From CAZBGR01 sp964491535 (lineage in GTDB: Bacteria; Bacillota_I; Bacilli_A; RF39; UBA660), in the NCBI GenBank assembly GCA_964491535.1, contig CAZBGR010000033.1, forward strand, positions 1-6,902: DNA of 6,902 bases. The letters are read 5' to 3'. The first letter of the stretch is position 1. Each line of letters starts with the position of its first letter. Shown one piece after another: positions 5,884-6,902 of the stretch. The notes under the pieces were generated by a model, which was given only the letters and a program-made list of their open reading frames with translations, was not told where the DNA came from and made no database searches. Both the position numbers and the translations under genes were made by a program.

Positions 5884-6252
5884 TTATGACGATGGAAGAG
5901 TTATCTCAGCAGTTACATCACCACTTAATTCCTTTGTTAAAATTATATTTAAATTGGAAATATCCGCTTTAGTTCTAGGGTTTGTTAATCCTGTTTTTAA
6001 ATATCCTGCAGTTTGCAAAACTGATACCTTAATAGTAGTAGTATCATTATCCCAAGTTAAGTCAGGTTCTTCAAAAATAAAATATTTTTCTGCAGCAGCT
6101 TCTATAAGTTTTTCTTGTTCTATAGCAGCTTTATCACGATAATTAGTAATCATCGTTGCCACTCTTGGAACCGCTAATACTAAAATAATACCTAAAATAA
6201 TAATGACGGCTAGTAATTCAACTAATGTAAAAGCTTTTTTGCTTGTTAACAT
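5884..6252 (-). CDS. Type IV pilin-like protein, second gene of the array (pilin B)
   Basis: This 122-residue prepilin has leader MLTSKKA, predicted cleavage A7/F8, Glu5 of the mature protein (E12), and a hydrophobic helix from 8 to 29 identical in sequence to that of pilins A and C. The soluble domain keeps the shared AAEKYFIFEE (53-62), AGYLK (82-86) and NPRT (91-94) features. It has its own acidic segment around 62-72 and no cysteine. Its C-terminus (LTKELSGDVTAEITLPSS) resembles that of pilin C, not pilin A. The ATG at 6252 is preceded by AAAGGAGAA eight bases upstream. It sits 135 bases after pilin C; that gap contains TATAAT-like sequence without a good -35, so co-transcription from the promoter near 6800 is most likely. 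Confidence 0.85.
   Translation of the reverse strand: MLTSKKAFTLVELLAVIIILGIILVLAVPRVATMITNYRDKAAIEQEKLIEAAAEKYFIFEEPDLTWDNDTTTIKVSVLQTAGYLKTGLTNPRTKADISNLNIILTKELSGDVTAEITLPSS
6131..6252 (-). repeat. Pilin N-terminal cassette, copy in pilin B
   Basis: This is the partner of the copy at 5701-5822, offset by exactly 430 bases. Identity ends a little past the helix, where the soluble domains diverge. Confidence 0.9.
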
Positions 6253-6371
6253 CTTTTATTCTCCTTTCTTAAAATCCTTTTAATTATTATAAATATTATA
6301 TATTTTTTATTACTAAAATATTTTCATAACTACCAACACGTTTAATAAAATTAAATTTATTAATATAATGA

Positions 6372-6421
6372 AAAACAATTATTATGGCTATGGAATAGTT
6401 ACCTCGGCAGTTATATCACCA
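6372..6421 (-). repeat. Shared 3' end of pilins C and B
   Basis: These 50 bases align without gaps to 5874-5923 at the end of pilin B with about six mismatches, and the first 15 are identical. The match runs from the C-terminal codons into the untranslated region. Pilin A has no such sequence at its end. Confidence 0.8.
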
Positions 6422-6744
6422 TTTGATGCTTTTGTTAATGTTATTACAGTAGCAGTAGATAAATCGCCGCCCCTAGGATTCTTAATAGAGGTTTTTAAAT
6501 ATCCCGCATTTTGTAATGTCTCTAAAGTAATGGTATGGGTTGTCCCAGCAAACGTTATTTCCTCAAAAACCACATATTTTTCGGCTGCACTTTCAATAAG
6601 TAATTTTAATTCATCAGCAGCTTTATCGCGAGATTTATTAATCATAGTAGTAATTCTTGGTACTGCTAACACTAAAATAATGCCTAAAATAATGATTACC
6701 GCCAATAATTCAACTAATGTGAACGCCTTTTTGTTTTTTAACAT
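6388..6744 (-). CDS. Type IV pilin-like protein, first gene of the array (pilin C)
   Basis: This 118-residue prepilin has leader MLKNKKA, cleavage site A7/F8, E12 as mature Glu5 and the shared membrane helix (8-29). The soluble region carries SAAEKYVVFEE (52-62), TLETLQNAGYLK (73-84) and NPRGG (89-93), and ends GDITAEVTIP. I use the ATG at 6744 rather than the in-frame ATG at 6771. It aligns exactly with the starts of pilins A and B, and AAGGAGAA (6751-6758) lies at the right distance, inside what would be the longer form. The stop (TAG) falls two residues earlier than in pilin B, although the DNA beyond it remains similar. A promoter directly upstream makes this the leading gene. Pilus assembly genes are not visible. 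Confidence 0.87.
   Translation of the reverse strand: MLKNKKAFTLVELLAVIIILGIILVLAVPRITTMINKSRDKAADELKLLIESAAEKYVVFEEITFAGTTHTITLETLQNAGYLKTSIKNPRGGDLSTATVITLTKASNGDITAEVTIP
6653..6744 (-). repeat. Pilin N-terminal cassette, diverged copy in pilin C
   Basis: These 92 bases align without gaps to 5731-5822. I count about 12 differences, nearly all silent, so the encoded helix is unchanged. This copy is older than, or was not included in, the homogenisation of pilins A and B. Confidence 0.8.
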
Positions 6745-6787
6745 CTTTCTTTCTCCTTCTTTTTTTCTCAAAACCCACTATATTATT

Positions 6788-6816
6788 AGAATATCACAGA
6801 CATTTTTAGTTGTCAA
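6788..6816 (-). promoter_or_regulatory. Promoter of the pilin-like operon
   Basis: On the minus strand TTGACA (6811-6816) is followed after 17 bases by TATTCT (6788-6793). The latter is a four-of-six -10, strengthened by an extended TG motif one base upstream. Transcription would start near 6781, about 37 bases before the pilin C start codon. Confidence 0.6.
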
Positions 6817-6902
6817 TACATTTGGTTAACATTCCCTTTGTTTACACTATGATTAACTTGTGATAATGTCTTAAGTGTTATCTTTGGAAAATGTCCCAAA
6901 TA

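Noticed and set aside
5954..6142. Plus-strand open frame opposite pilin B
   Set aside because: It has no ribosome binding site or family resemblance and mirrors the conserved pilin gene.
6265..6300. Internal promoter before pilin B
   Set aside because: TATAAT-like sequence occurs on the minus strand but no acceptable -35 is found 16-18 bases upstream; likely due to base composition.
6343..6362. Perfect 7-base inverted repeat (TAATAAA/TTTATTA) between pilins C and B
   Set aside because: It is purely A-T, with no T run on the minus strand after it; in such AT-rich DNA it is probably chance, not a terminator.
5701..6744. Regularly spaced similar blocks resembling a repeat array
   Set aside because: The blocks are coding 5' ends of three pilin genes, of unequal spacing and diverged in one copy; not CRISPR or a mobile element.
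6368..6829. 153-codon plus-strand open frame opposite pilin C
   Set aside because: Longer than pilin C, but it is antisense to a gene with a clear prepilin signal, ribosome site and two paralogues in the same orientation.

Overview
The window is AT-rich (roughly a quarter G+C by eye). It carries two sporulation genes (gerQ and spoIID), Firmicutes-type Shine-Dalgarno sites and textbook sigma-A promoters. This points to an endospore-forming, low-GC member of the Bacillota (Bacilli, Erysipelotrichia or related Mollicutes-like gut lineages). No species can be named from the sequence. Of nine complete genes, seven stop with TAA, two with TAG and none with TGA; tryptophan is encoded by TGG.

Layout from left to right. 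Positions 1-220 hold no gene, but a Shine-Dalgarno-like site at the extreme left edge suggests a minus-strand gene beginning just outside. An AI-2E/PerM-family membrane permease (minus, 221-1360) is divergent from gerQ (plus, 1502-1870, TTG start, sigma-E-like promoter). A LemA-family membrane protein follows (plus, 1923-2459) with its own perfect-consensus promoter. A DUF421 (YetF-like) membrane protein lies convergently and abuts it exactly (minus, 2460-3170). A TetR-family regulator (minus, 3263-3862) has a perfect-consensus promoter, a likely self-operator just downstream of the start point, and a clear terminator. It is divergent from spoIID (plus, 4033-5319), which encodes the engulfment lytic transglycosylase with an unusual cytoplasmic N-terminal extension. 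The right end (minus, 6744 to 5427) is a three-gene array of type IV pilin-like (prepilin) genes read from one promoter near 6800, with a terminator candidate at 5342-5371.

How they fit together: GerQ (spore coat, germination) and SpoIID (engulfment) act in or on the developing spore. DUF421 proteins and AI-2E-type permeases also occur in spore formers, but their roles here are open. The pilin array looks like a separate unit. Its three genes share an almost invariant N-terminal membrane helix followed by divergent C-terminal domains, and different pairs of genes share different DNA segments, so the array looks mosaic. No assembly ATPase, platform protein or prepilin peptidase is present in the window.

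Most novel points: the N-terminal module on SpoIID, the mosaic pilin cassettes, and compact regulatory layouts (near-leaderless LemA transcript, TetR operator, LemA terminator inside the opposing gene). I see no insertion sequence, CRISPR array, tRNA or rRNA.
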